Part shown: piece by piece, positions 37,901-50,098 of the stretch
Layout of the letters: each line of letters begins with the position of its first letter
Numbering within the stretch: position 1 is the first letter of the stretch
From: Diadema setosum
Lineage: Eukaryota; Echinodermata; Echinoidea; Diadematoida; Diadematidae
Assembly (NCBI GenBank): GCA_033980235.1
Contig: CM067062.1
Span: 16,023,801 to 16,087,800 of the forward strand
DNA: 64,000 bases
Direction: 5' to 3'
Made by a program: the position numbers and the translations under genes
The notes under the pieces: generated by a model
Seen by the model: the letters and a program-made list of their open reading frames with translations, nothing else
Told to the model about the DNA's origin: nothing
The model's database searches: none

Positions 37901-40900
37901 AGTGATTCCACTATGTCTAATAAACTCAACCCCCATACAGACCAGAGAGTTATGGTATATAAACAATAATCAGTGTGGATGGCGTAGACAACAAATTACG
38001 GCGTTACTTCTCGCTTTTATTCCCTTATTTCAAAATCGTGTAAATAACAACAAAAAAATCGATGGTTTAATCTTCGTTTCGAAGGATTAGCGTATATTGA
38101 TGAGACTTTTCTTTTTCTCGTCTGTTTGTCGGTAAAATTGTGCGGATTTATTGACAGGAAACACTTGGTTGACTCGACTTCTACGTCAACAACAGGTGGG
38201 AGAAAGACGAGAAAGAAGGACAAGAAAAAAGAAGAACAACAACCAACCGTCTGCATGATTTCTTCCGGACAATCATATCTGAAATGTCGTCCCTGCTATA
38301 TACACAATAGCCGCGGTCACATTGGCAAAAGATCGCGATACTGGCAAAAGATCGCGAAGTTTAATATCGCGATCTTTTGCCCGTGTGACCGCAGCCTTTA
38401 AGGTTGCTTGCCAGTGGTGGTTACAGTGTCAACTTAAAGGGGTATTCCAGACGATTTTCATAATTTCACATCACGCAGTACATAAATCGACAGCTCCATG
38501 TCTAAATTTGTGGAATTTACTGTGGTCTTTGAGCAGAGAAACGAATACTACGAAAAGTTCTTTACACGGGAACACTGTTGATGACATAGGAGCCTCACAT
38601 ATTTCAGAAATGTAGCAGTGTATTTCCATTACAATACCGCTTGCTTAACAAGTTCACCTGAGTATAATCTATGCATGCCTTCTTCTTTTGTTCTGTTTCC
38701 TCAAGCCCCAACTCATGCATTCTTATGGTAAGGCTGCCATGTCATCATCCTTGTTCATTGCAATTTGTTATAAATTTTGAAAACATTCGTATCTACCTCA
38801 TCCCGATCACTATAAATTCTGAAACTCTGTACTCAGTATAACTGATTTATAGTTGTTCAAATGTAACATTTTGAAAATCATCCGGAGGTCTCCTTTAATG
38901 AACTCACCTGAGGGGAGCGGAGAAGCTCCCACTTGGGGATCAGGTAGTACTTGATGCCCTCGCCGGCTCCCGGCAGAGTCACACCGCGAATCAGCAAACA
39001 GAAGAGGACCATATAGGGCAGGGTGGCCGTAATCCACACAACCTGGAGTTAGCATGGAAAGAGATTGTCTTTTTTTATACAGCCAAACCTGTCTTAGTGA
39101 CCACCTGTCATATACGGCCAATGAAAACAATTCCCTCCGAGAGAAAGAGCATGCCAAAGAACCCTGTCTAGAGCGGGCACCTGTCTATAATGACCGCTTT
39201 TGTGTCTCCTTGGGTGGCCGCTATAGACAGGTCTTACTGTAGTTGCTATAATTCGATTCACCATTGCAGCATTTTGTGGGACGTCGTGGGAAAATTATGT
39301 CGTCAAATATTGTCTTGGAAATTTGTACAGGTCTTCACAAGTGCTTAATGTGTGAAGTGTTGTCGCCTCTGTAAAGAATAATGCTTTTTTCGATATCATA
39401 TTCAAAGCTGTAAAAGGCATAATGATAATTATATCATCAATGTGGTGTCAAGGCGGTTTTTAACCGTTCCGGCAGTTCTCAACTACATGCGAGTACAGGA
39501 ATATTATAGGTATGATAAGAATTTTATAGAAACGGAGTAAAATCATTCAGTATGATAGACTTACACCTTGTATGTCCTATTCAAGTTATGACAATATGAT
39601 TTGGACATTGATAGATTTTCATATATAATCTTTTTTCTTCTTGTTGTTTCTGTATGTTTTTTGTTGCTGTTGTCATCGTCGTTGCGATGTTGTTGTTGTT
39701 GTCGTCGTCGTCGTCGTTGTTGTTGTTGTTGTTTTGTAGTGTTGCATTTTGGGTTCTGACCTTTCCTGACCCCTTGATGCCCTTCCAGAGACTGAAGTAG
39801 CAGATGATGTAGACAGCAAGAAGACAGAGCGCGAGTTGCCACACCACCTTGCCCAGGTCGTGAATGCCCGGACTCTCGTGCATCTGCAGGACGGCTCGCC
39901 TGTAGCCGGAGAAGTGGAGCGAGAAAGTCAATGAATTGATTTGCAGGGAAACGACATAAGGGCTTAAAGTCCGTCATTCGAGTAGACTGGGGAATATATA
40001 GCGCAACCGTCCAGCGTCTAGACCATAAATCGTCGAATATAGAATCCTAGATTAAGAGTAAAATTACAGACGATTGTGATGCGTTCATGGATATGCAGAA
40101 TTATTAAACTGAAGAGACTTTATATGGACAGGCCCACTTGGGACTCCCCACTTGTTTTTACCCCGGAAGTGGCACCAGAAAATTGCGGTTAAGCCCCCAA
40201 GGATCTGTACTGGGTCTAATCTTGTTTTTATTGTACGCATCTCATTTGGAAGCTTTAATAGATTCATATGGTGTTCAAAAGGTGTTTTATGCTGATGATA
40301 CCCATCTGTTAACCCGGAAGTGGCACCAGAAAAGTGTGGTTAAGGTCCCCTTTTTAACCCTTTTTAAAACCCTTTCTGTGCCATGGACTTTAGATAGTGT
40401 GTACAATGCTATGGGGTTTTCTGTACTATATAATCAGCACTCAAAGCAAGCAAAGGGGTAGTATAATTGTTTATGCTCCTTGAAATAAAGCATTATAATG
40501 GCACACAGCCGCATTTCATGAATCGGTGGTACTGAAACTTTCATCACCTCTGGGAACAATCTTAAACCTCACCGGCAAGGCTTCGGACAGGTTCGAACCA
40601 TTTCAGGGCTTCGGACAGGTTCGAACCATTTCAGGGCTTCCACATTATAGCCCCACCATTATTATTACAGCACTTCAGCATTGCCAAGTACCCATTTTGA
40701 GAAGGACATCGTGGATGGAAAAGAAAGAAAATAAAATAAAACAGAGGATATTAGCACTTAAAACTTTAGATCTCAAGTTTCAAAAGTTCAGTTCTAATCA
40801 ACCGTACCAAAACACTCCTATTGCATTTCTGCCATAAAAACATGATTATTGCGTACAAATATCTGAACAAAGGAGCCACAGCAAACACACGGCTCTTTCT

Positions 40901-43900
40901 TTTTTTTTTTTCTTCTTGTTTCCGAGCACAACGTATTTATAGCGCAACGACGACGATGGCAATTATACTAAGGAAGACATACTCGTAGTATTCCGTGGCC
41001 GCGGACTTCGTCTTGTTGATGACGAAGGTCGTATTGATGCCGTCGATCTCGGTGGTGTAGTTGTAGTAGTAGGTCGGGCCGTCGGCAGGTCGGAAGCAGT
41101 AGATGGTGTTCCAGGAATTGTCACACGTGCTCCACGGCAACACGCGGTTGAAGGAGGCGAAGAGGTAGTAGATGGAGTAAGAGATGATCACGTTGTAGTA
41201 GAAGTCGACGAAGAAAGCGATGCAGATCATCGCAAAGCCGACACCTGAATTCCCGGATGGGGGGAAGAAAATGACGGAAGGAACATTTCGTTACAGAAGA
41301 CGATGGAAGAAAACAGGAAGAAGGACAAACGTTATTACTTTTTGTAGAAAATGAAAGTAAGTTTGAATTAGATTAAATCAAATTAAATTGAATTAAAATG
41401 AATTGAATTGAATTGAATTGAATTGAATTGAGTTGAACTGAATTGAATTGAATTGAACTGAATTGAATTGAATTGAGTTGAACAGAATTGAATTGAATTG
41501 AAATGAATTGAATTGAATTGAATTGAATTGAACTGAATTGAATTGAACTGAGTTGAACTGAATTGAATTGAATTGAAATGAATTGAATTGAATTGAATTG
41601 AATTGAATTGAATTGAACTGAATTGAAATTACATGCCAGGATCTACTGATTTGATTGTTTTGATGTCACATAATGATGTTGAATATTGTACGTTACGGTG
41701 TTCATTTACCTTTGAAGAGCGGACAGACCTTGTCCCAGACCGTTACGGGCCCGGTCTGGTTGAACTGACCGAGGGCCAACTCCATGTAGAACAGTGGGAT
41801 GCCCATGAAGATCAGCATAAAGATGTACGGGATCAGGAAAGCGCCTGTGATGATTCGGAAAACAAGATGCACGATATGTGAAACCATGAGCAATAGATGA
41901 GATTGCGACCAATACAGAGAAAGAGAGGACGAGAGAAAGTTGGGGGGGGGGGGGAGGCAGCAGAGATTATGCGTGCCCGTTGCTTCAAATTGCAGTTGAC
42001 CCTTCAATCAATAAGCAATATTGTCAAACGCTTTACCTGAAAGAGTTGGTTGATTTATATTTCGCTTCTGCAAACAAAGTACAAAGTGTATAGACACACA
42101 AAAGGAAGAAAGCTAATTAACAAAGGTCTACAATCTATGCCAAGAACAATTAAACGGTAGACCCCACTCGGGATCCACCATCATCATGGTGGCGCTGTTT
42201 AATTTAAGAGTCTTCATGACTTGACTTTCACCCAGTTTAGTTTCCTTTCTCCCTCTTCATTTACACTTTTTTAAAAGAAATGTTACAACGGATGACTCGG
42301 CACTATACAGCCTTGACTTATTTGGGGGTAAGTTACGAACAATGAAACAAACAAACAAAGAGTAAAATGGCAGCAACTTTTAGAGTTATCTCAATCTCGC
42401 CCCGTCATGGCACATAAAAGCGAGTTTTAGATGGCCAACGTAAACGCTAAGATGACGTAGCCTCTCGGCTTGGACAATGGAAACAGCCGTCCGTGCATGT
42501 GCAGAACACAATTTTTGGCCTAATAGCGTCGACTCTAGCGTTCGCGTTGCAGATCGTAAGCTCGCTAATATCTTAAAACAAAAACTGACTCCCGTCGGAG
42601 AGAGATCTGGTTGAGAGAGAGACTTTAAAGTTGGCTTAACATAGAAAAGGATAGGCCTATATTATTATGAAGACACACGTTCCATGATGACCCGTGTATG
42701 TGGCTCAGTGGACAAGACCATGGTCTCTCAATTCTTGAAATATGGGGTCCGCGTCCCCCGACAGCAGCGCTTTAAGTTTTTTTCGGAGGGGACTTGAAGC
42801 CATCGGTCCAGTGACAGCTAGTTTGCTCATGAGTACAATGCATTTCAATCCTTCTTTGGTGGCCACGGAAATAAATCTACATTCACACTTCTTACACCCA
42901 TTACTGAAACAGACACACTAAACTGATGTCGATGTCTGTATTACAAGGAGACGTAGAGAATGGCGCCGCTTGTGTGACAGTGAAATCCTAACACGACAGG
43001 GGAATAAACATTCGAGATACTTTGCGAGAAATAAAAAAATATGCATGCACTAACGACTGTTTGTAATTAAAATCATCATTTGCACGATTGGGGATTTTTA
43101 TCATGGTCATAGGAGTGGTTCGTAGGAAGGTATATTTTACGAGGAAGAGCAGCACATTCATCATGTTAATCTCAAGCGTGTGTGTTTAAACAAATCCTAC
43201 GTTTTCATTATGAAAGTATTCTTCGTGAAGGTTTGGTAAGTGTTCTGCGTCTTAGATACAATGATAGGCCTCCATGATTGTATATGTAATATCATAGAGC
43301 ATGCGAGAAGAATAGTGAAGACTCCGCAAGCTTGAATAGGGCCTACTAAAGTGGCACGTAAGCAAACTATAGTTTCTTTTGTACCACCGAAAATAAACGT
43401 GATCAAAAAATAAACCAATAACACGGCGACAGAGAATGACGATTGTGAGATATCGAGTTTGCTCAAGAGTCATCTCAGGAAGCTGACGGTAGCAGTGAAA
43501 ATGATTAACTAGAAAACTCCGCCACACCCAGTCGGCCGACTGAACCCAGCCACTCTCCCGTCCTCACCAGCGCCTACTGTATATATCCGTCCGCTCGCGA
43601 GGATGTCTCCGTGACGTATCGCTGGCATCGACCTGTCCTGTAGCACAGCTGCACCCTTGAGGCCAGCGTAGCCGCGGGGGTACAAGATTGTCGATTATAA
43701 TGAGTGGTAATTTCAATTCAATCCAGCACCCAGCGGACTGTACCCAAGAGCGCGCGTGGTGGAGTGAAACTGTAATATTAGCAAGATGCGGGATGAGAAA
43801 TTCTAGCGCCGGAATAGTTCAACAACTGAAGTTTAATGCTATCTTTATGAGATGGTTTGTGCACCACGCTTTTTAAAGAAAACTTTCATGCTGCACATTT

Positions 43901-46900
43901 CCTGTATTCTACCTCATGAAATTTAATTTCAATGATACATGATAAACAAACAAAAAAACTATGTCACATACAGGCCATTCTAAGGCGTAATAAAACGTTT
44001 CATACAAGGCAGGGCGAAAACAAGAGAGAAAGACTAACCATGACAAACGTGAGTGCGATAAATACAAGTCACCGTGATCGTCATTTAACATCGATGCACG
44101 TCGGGGGCTGAAGTCGATTACAATGGATTCGTTGAGTTGAATTTACGCGCGTTCACGTAGTAATTGTATTCAGTAAGATAGAGAGAGGAAGGAAACATTC
44201 ATCGTGGTTTTGTCAGCGACTCAAACCGCAGAGAAATTGATTTTTTTTTTGTTTTAAATGCATCTTTTAGCAAAGAGGTTTGAGATAAGCGGTAATGTTG
44301 TCAGTTCTATCCCCTTTACGTCCACATCAGGTTGATTTCAGTATGTATAGTCTCTTTAACGTGTGACATGATCAACTAAAGGGTTATAAGTCAATAGTTC
44401 GTGACTATGGGATGCAAAGCGATAATATAGTTTTATTAATGATGTTTTTATTTGGAACGAGACAGTTGCTAAATCTTTGCACCGACTGCCCTCTCCCTAC
44501 CCTGGCACACTCGGACCAAGGAAAGGGCGTTACTCTTCCACACGTCATCTCTATCGGATTCAACGTTGCAAACGCACACTGAAATGCACCGATAGCGCGC
44601 ACAGGGCGAAATATGACTTCAGCGTGCAATCACCATAAATAAAAGCACCATCTATACTTCGACTTAGCACAATGACAAAGAAAAGACGAAATGATCCTTG
44701 GAGTAGCCTCAATCAATATCCACATAATTTTATTAACGTCAAAACAAACTGACGGATTCTAGACGGGTTCTCAGACATGTTCAAGAATATCTTGAATATA
44801 AAACTTCCATCAGATAACGTGTAACTGATATCCCGACATCAAACACGGAGCTGCTCAGTCGACGAAAAATCCAAATCTTAAATAAGATGATAATAAATAA
44901 AGATAACATCACCAATTGTCATCGTATAATTGACTTTTAGACTCCTTCGATTTCCCGAAGTTCTTGGTCCATACATAAACAACAATTATTAAAACCAAGA
45001 TATCTGAAAGGGCAATAGCTTGACTAGAATCCGTATCACTCGGTCATTTCTAAGACACAAACCACGATGGTTTGTTGATGTTGTCAAGCCATACCGCCTA
45101 ATGTTTCCGCCGTTGTATTCTTCGCGGGTTCTCGATATTGAGCGCGCCCGGGCAAGCCTCGCCATGTCGCCATCGATCGGCAGTATCGTTTCGAAATGAT
45201 AACGGTGCCCGGTTATCGCCATCGAATGTGGGCCCAGATTAAAAATCGGACATCTCTGCGAGAGAGACGAACTGGTAATGGGGAAACAGGTATTGCTGTA
45301 TCTGGATTTTTTTCTTTTTCTTTTTTTTTTTTGCCCTCGCATACCCATCTCAGCGGAAAACAATACTTCAGATCAATATTTGCTGAAATCAGCCTGCCTA
45401 CTCAAGGTTGATTAGACGGTTCGTGTGTTCAAGCTACTGTTACAGAACCAGCTATTACAGAACTATTTCAGTTTGATGGAAGAGTCTCAACAAACCCCAT
45501 CTTTATGATATTTCATTACTGAAAAAAAAAGAAAAAACAATGAAAAACAATACTTTTGTCCCATTATGCTGCATAATAATTTAACGGCTACTAAATTGAA
45601 AGAGATGTCTTTGATGTTGTTGCTTGCAGTTTTGTTTTGGGGTTTTCCCAGGTTAATAGAAATTACCTGTAGCTGTGGCATAATATACCTGGAACAGTTC
45701 GTCGAAATCAATTTGCAATCGATTACACTTCATACGTTACAAACAGTCATTTAACTGATCGCATCAAATACTTCTTCGTTAAACTGAATTTGATTGAATT
45801 TATATAGCTGTTGAGCACCAGTGCAGTCGACTCACGTATCAATGAGGTAGATTTCATTCTTGATCTCTGTCATATTTTTTTTTTCAAGGGGATGCAAGGT
45901 GATGTCATTTCAGATACAATCAGATTTCATTATTTGCGTTATCTATATTAACGCAGTGTGACGTGCCGAATCACGAAGATAATAACGAAAACGGTTAACT
46001 TAATCTTTGCTTCTGGCAACCTGCCTGTGAAGGATGTCGATGATAAAGTGAGGTTTAGTTGCCGTTTGTAGTCATGTCAGCTGGTCGGGTGTACGTCACG
46101 AGTTCGACACCCACGAGTCATACAGTCCACGAGCTATACACAAACGAGTCATACAGCCCACGAGCTAGACACTCTTATGTGAAGACAATGAGCTCGACAT
46201 CAAGTAAAATAGGTCCACGAGCTATACGGTCCCCGAGTTAGACACGAGGCAAATTAGGTCCATGAATTCGGCGCGTGGCAAGTCACGACCCTAGAGCTCG
46301 ACATTATATCACGGGGCTCAATGTACAAAATTAGTGTCGAGCGCGTGGACCCTTTGTTTGCTGAGTGTCGAGCTCGTGGGCCATAGTTATCTAGTGTCGA
46401 GTTCATGGGCCTTCTTTGTTTAGAGTCTAGCTCATGGGCGCGTTTTACTTAAGAGCTTATACTGTCTAGCTATAGTGGGCCTGTTATACTTGATGTCTAG
46501 CTCGTGGGCTATATGACTCGTGTGTTTGCAGCTCGTGCAATTGGATGACCCCGATTGGTCAGCCGACATTCTGCCTTTACACAAATAAACAATACTTATA
46601 TCTTTTACTGTGATGTGACGTCCGACCATGATGATGTCAGTAAAACAAAGAAATGTACATTCTAGAAAGAATGTTAAAATTGGTGAAATGTGATTTAACA
46701 CTTTCATCAATTATAATTCCCTTCCACAATAAGCATTACCAAACATCTTTTTCTTTTTCAACTTGCCCGTGCTTACACTAAATAAAAGAAAAGATACACA
46801 GGATAATCATATACTTTCATGAACACCATCTCATTATAAGATTATCATAAACTAATGTACTTTAATGCATTGTTCTTCGACAGCCACAAACGGGATATTG

Positions 46901-49900
46901 GGCGCATATTCGACATCCAGCTCCATTTTTCTTCACTTTATGTGGACTAAGAGACTTTGAGACATTTCCGGTTTCTCTTCAATTTTCCTGATGTTTCCTG
47001 TTACAATACAGTGACTACATTGCAAATGCATTCTTCTTGAACTCATCGTACATGTATATTCATATTATAGCAATTGTTCTCCTCCTTATTGAATGCTTTG
47101 TGTTACATTAGATTTAGCCTTTTGTCCAGCCTCGTGGCTTCAATTTATATTCCACATAGTACACACCCGCTACTTATTCGAAACTAGCAGGGTACGGGAA
47201 AGAACTGCGAGGCAAGCCACAGGCTGGAGTCAACGAGCACCCTAGTGGCGTTACGTGGCTGATGACACTCGCTCGTGCGTTCACCTCGACTAGCAAGACG
47301 CTTGGTGTGGAGCAATACCTAAGCCACGAGGCCTTAATCTAAGACTACGTTGAAACAAGAGCCTATGAAGTTTTGCTATAAAGTCTTTTGCCACTTGATA
47401 TTTTCCCCTTAAATCCTAGCAGCACTGTGTTATTTAATGGCTAAAGCTCGGGTTCATGGTCAGAAGATGATAGGTTCGAAAGCTGCCTATAGTGTGTACA
47501 TTGGGGACAAGATGACTTACCTATTATGTTCTTTTTTAGCAAGGTGCATGTGTAAATGGATAGGCCTACCTGGCAATGGTGGGGAGTAATGGTGGCATTC
47601 TCTACCACGTCGTGGTGCTCGAACCGTTTAACAAGTAATGATACCCTGGTTACTGGAAGTAAACTTGTACCTGCAACGATATATCTGTTCGCTATCGTAC
47701 ATTAAGTTATCATTTTGTCTAAAGGAGTGTTAACACTTACGCCTACCTTCCATGAACCCAATGTCTTTGTTTAATGATAAATGTAAAAGGGGAAGGAAGT
47801 TTCAGATGGTAGTAGTTGTACAAACATACAACCGTTCCCTGTGGTCCTTTAGAATGATCTCCAAAAAAAAAAAAAAAAGAAAGAAGACTGCTGTTCCTGC
47901 TGATTCGGTTACTTAGGTCTCCTGCTAATTTGTTTATCGTGAAGACAGTTGATTACAATCTAAACCAGTCATTATATGCATCCATGACATTTTGTGATTG
48001 TTCTTCTGCATTCGCCAAGCACGGAGTTCCAATCTTGTTTGACCCACTCAAACTTTTCATTACACAGAGAGATTGGTAGGAGGGGCGGGTAGGTGCCGTC
48101 TTTGAACAAATTAACTCCTCACAGAACCACCAACTTGAAGTGCCCTTGACTTCGCATACAAACAGTTTGCCCGCGGTATTGGCAGAGTTAACACTTCATG
48201 ATCTGGACGAGCTTCTCTGAGTCTATAGCCAACACCGAAGTGACTGGACCCTCCCCGATCTCTAGTCGGACCACGTAAAATGCCGCGACTGAAAAGCGCG
48301 CCTCGCGGCGGCTGTCTCGAGGTGTTTGATGAGGCTCGCTCGGACTTAGGGGGAAAAATCTGTCCCTGATAAATCACGAGAGATAAAAAGGAAAGAGACA
48401 GGAGGAAATCGAGAAACAGAAAGGCGACCAATCACATCTTCTTCTCTTCTCTTTCCGAGGACCTTTCTGGCACCGGCGGCCGCCTTTCGTTTACTTTTCG
48501 TTTCTATAAATGAGAAGAGGAAAGGCTTAAAATCCTCGCTTTGGATGTTTTCACGCGAAGAAGGGACCAGAGTTAGACTATCTGTCTCTCCTCCTCCTTC
48601 TTTTCCTATACTCCTCCTCCTCCTTCTCCTTCTATTTGTTCGTCTCTTTCTTCTTTTTCTTCTTCTTCTTCTTCTTCTTCTTCTTCTTCTTCTTCTTCTT
48701 CTTCTCCTTCTTCTTCTTCTTCTTCGTCATCTTCCTCCTAGATGTGTGAGTAGTGAAAGCACGTCCTGAAAGAGGTAATTAAGATCTGGCATGAAGTTCA
48801 AGTTTTCCCAAAGTTTGTTTTTAAGGTGCAGCTTCGCCACTTTGAGCATTCAATTAATCTTCTTTCCCTGATACGTTTGTTGGGCAAAGTTCTCATGTCG
48901 TTTGAACGCGTATCTAAACAGATTCGCTATACTCCATGAGTTCAAAAAATGAAGGGCTCACTTTATTGCACTTTTTTCAAAAATGTGATCTTGGTGGTAC
49001 TGAAAAGAAAAAAAAATACAAAGACTCAAGATGGATTAATCAAAAAGTAAAGTTGGCTTCTCTCCAAAACAGTATCTAACTTAATGTTGGTACCACAGAT
49101 AGAAAGACCAACAAGAACAATCGATGGAGATGACACCAAATGCGTTTGAACCTGTCGACGGACATCAATGTGTCATCTAGATTTAGCTAGTGACCCTTGA
49201 CCCATCGGTTGGAGTTGTTCATCGCAGGTTAGTAGCGCCTCTACACTGCGAAGGAAATCTATTCTTCAAGCACCCTGACCCATTAACTTCGCTTGCTCGT
49301 CGTATCAAATGGCCCAGCCGTGTGCTGTTGTCAGCGAGCCAGGCGGCAATGCGGGCGTACAGGTCAACCTGCCGTCCGGCGGATGATACGGTGGCCTGGT
49401 AGTGGTGGGGTGGGGTAATACTGGTGAGGATATCTGTGTGTTTAAGACTGGTGTGCAAGATCAATCATTGTAAGTGACCGTGCATCAGAATAATTGCAGA
49501 TTCTGGTAGGATTTAAACTGGCTTTAGATGTGATGCGTGCCTACTGGACTCTCCGTTTCTGTGTACTGCACTTGCGACACGATAAACACAAATTACACCA
49601 ATGAAACCGTAATGGCTATACACAGTAGGGCTGTATAGAGTTTGGATTGTCTCCCCTACTCTTTGCGTTTTTACCGACAAATTCTTTATTTTAGCCGTAT
49701 TTTTGAGATAAGGGAAAGTTTGTAAGGCATGTTTTTGTTTTATATGAAATGCATTTCGTCTTCTGTATCGTATACTCATAGCAGTTAGTCGACTTTCAAA
49801 TAATGTTCTTGCTAAAACTGCAAACTTTATGAAAACATCATTTTTCATTACTTTAAAGATGAAAAAGAACCAGTTTTCATCTTAAGCAGCAATGGTAAGT

Positions 49901-50036
49901 ATATGTAAATGAATTGTAACATTTGCGGAACACTTTATAAGAAGGTGAAGATAGTTCTTTGTTATCTTCTGTGGATGTTAAAGAAGCGCATGAAAATATC
50001 GTCATGTTGTTTTGCTAAACATTTTCTGCTCAAAAA

Positions 50037-50098
<62 letters not shown>

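Noticed and set aside
41711..42007. Longer minus-strand frame with an upstream Met before transporter exon 2
   Set aside because: Frame beyond 41844 is intron: a CAG acceptor and the phase match to the TM1 exon define the border.
46085..46555. Regularly spaced repeats considered as a CRISPR-like array
   Set aside because: Units are degenerate, inverted in the second half and lack spacers; the locus is in an animal intron.
48545..48769. Leucine-rich frame that looks like a signal or membrane segment
   Set aside because: Translation of the TTC microsatellite.
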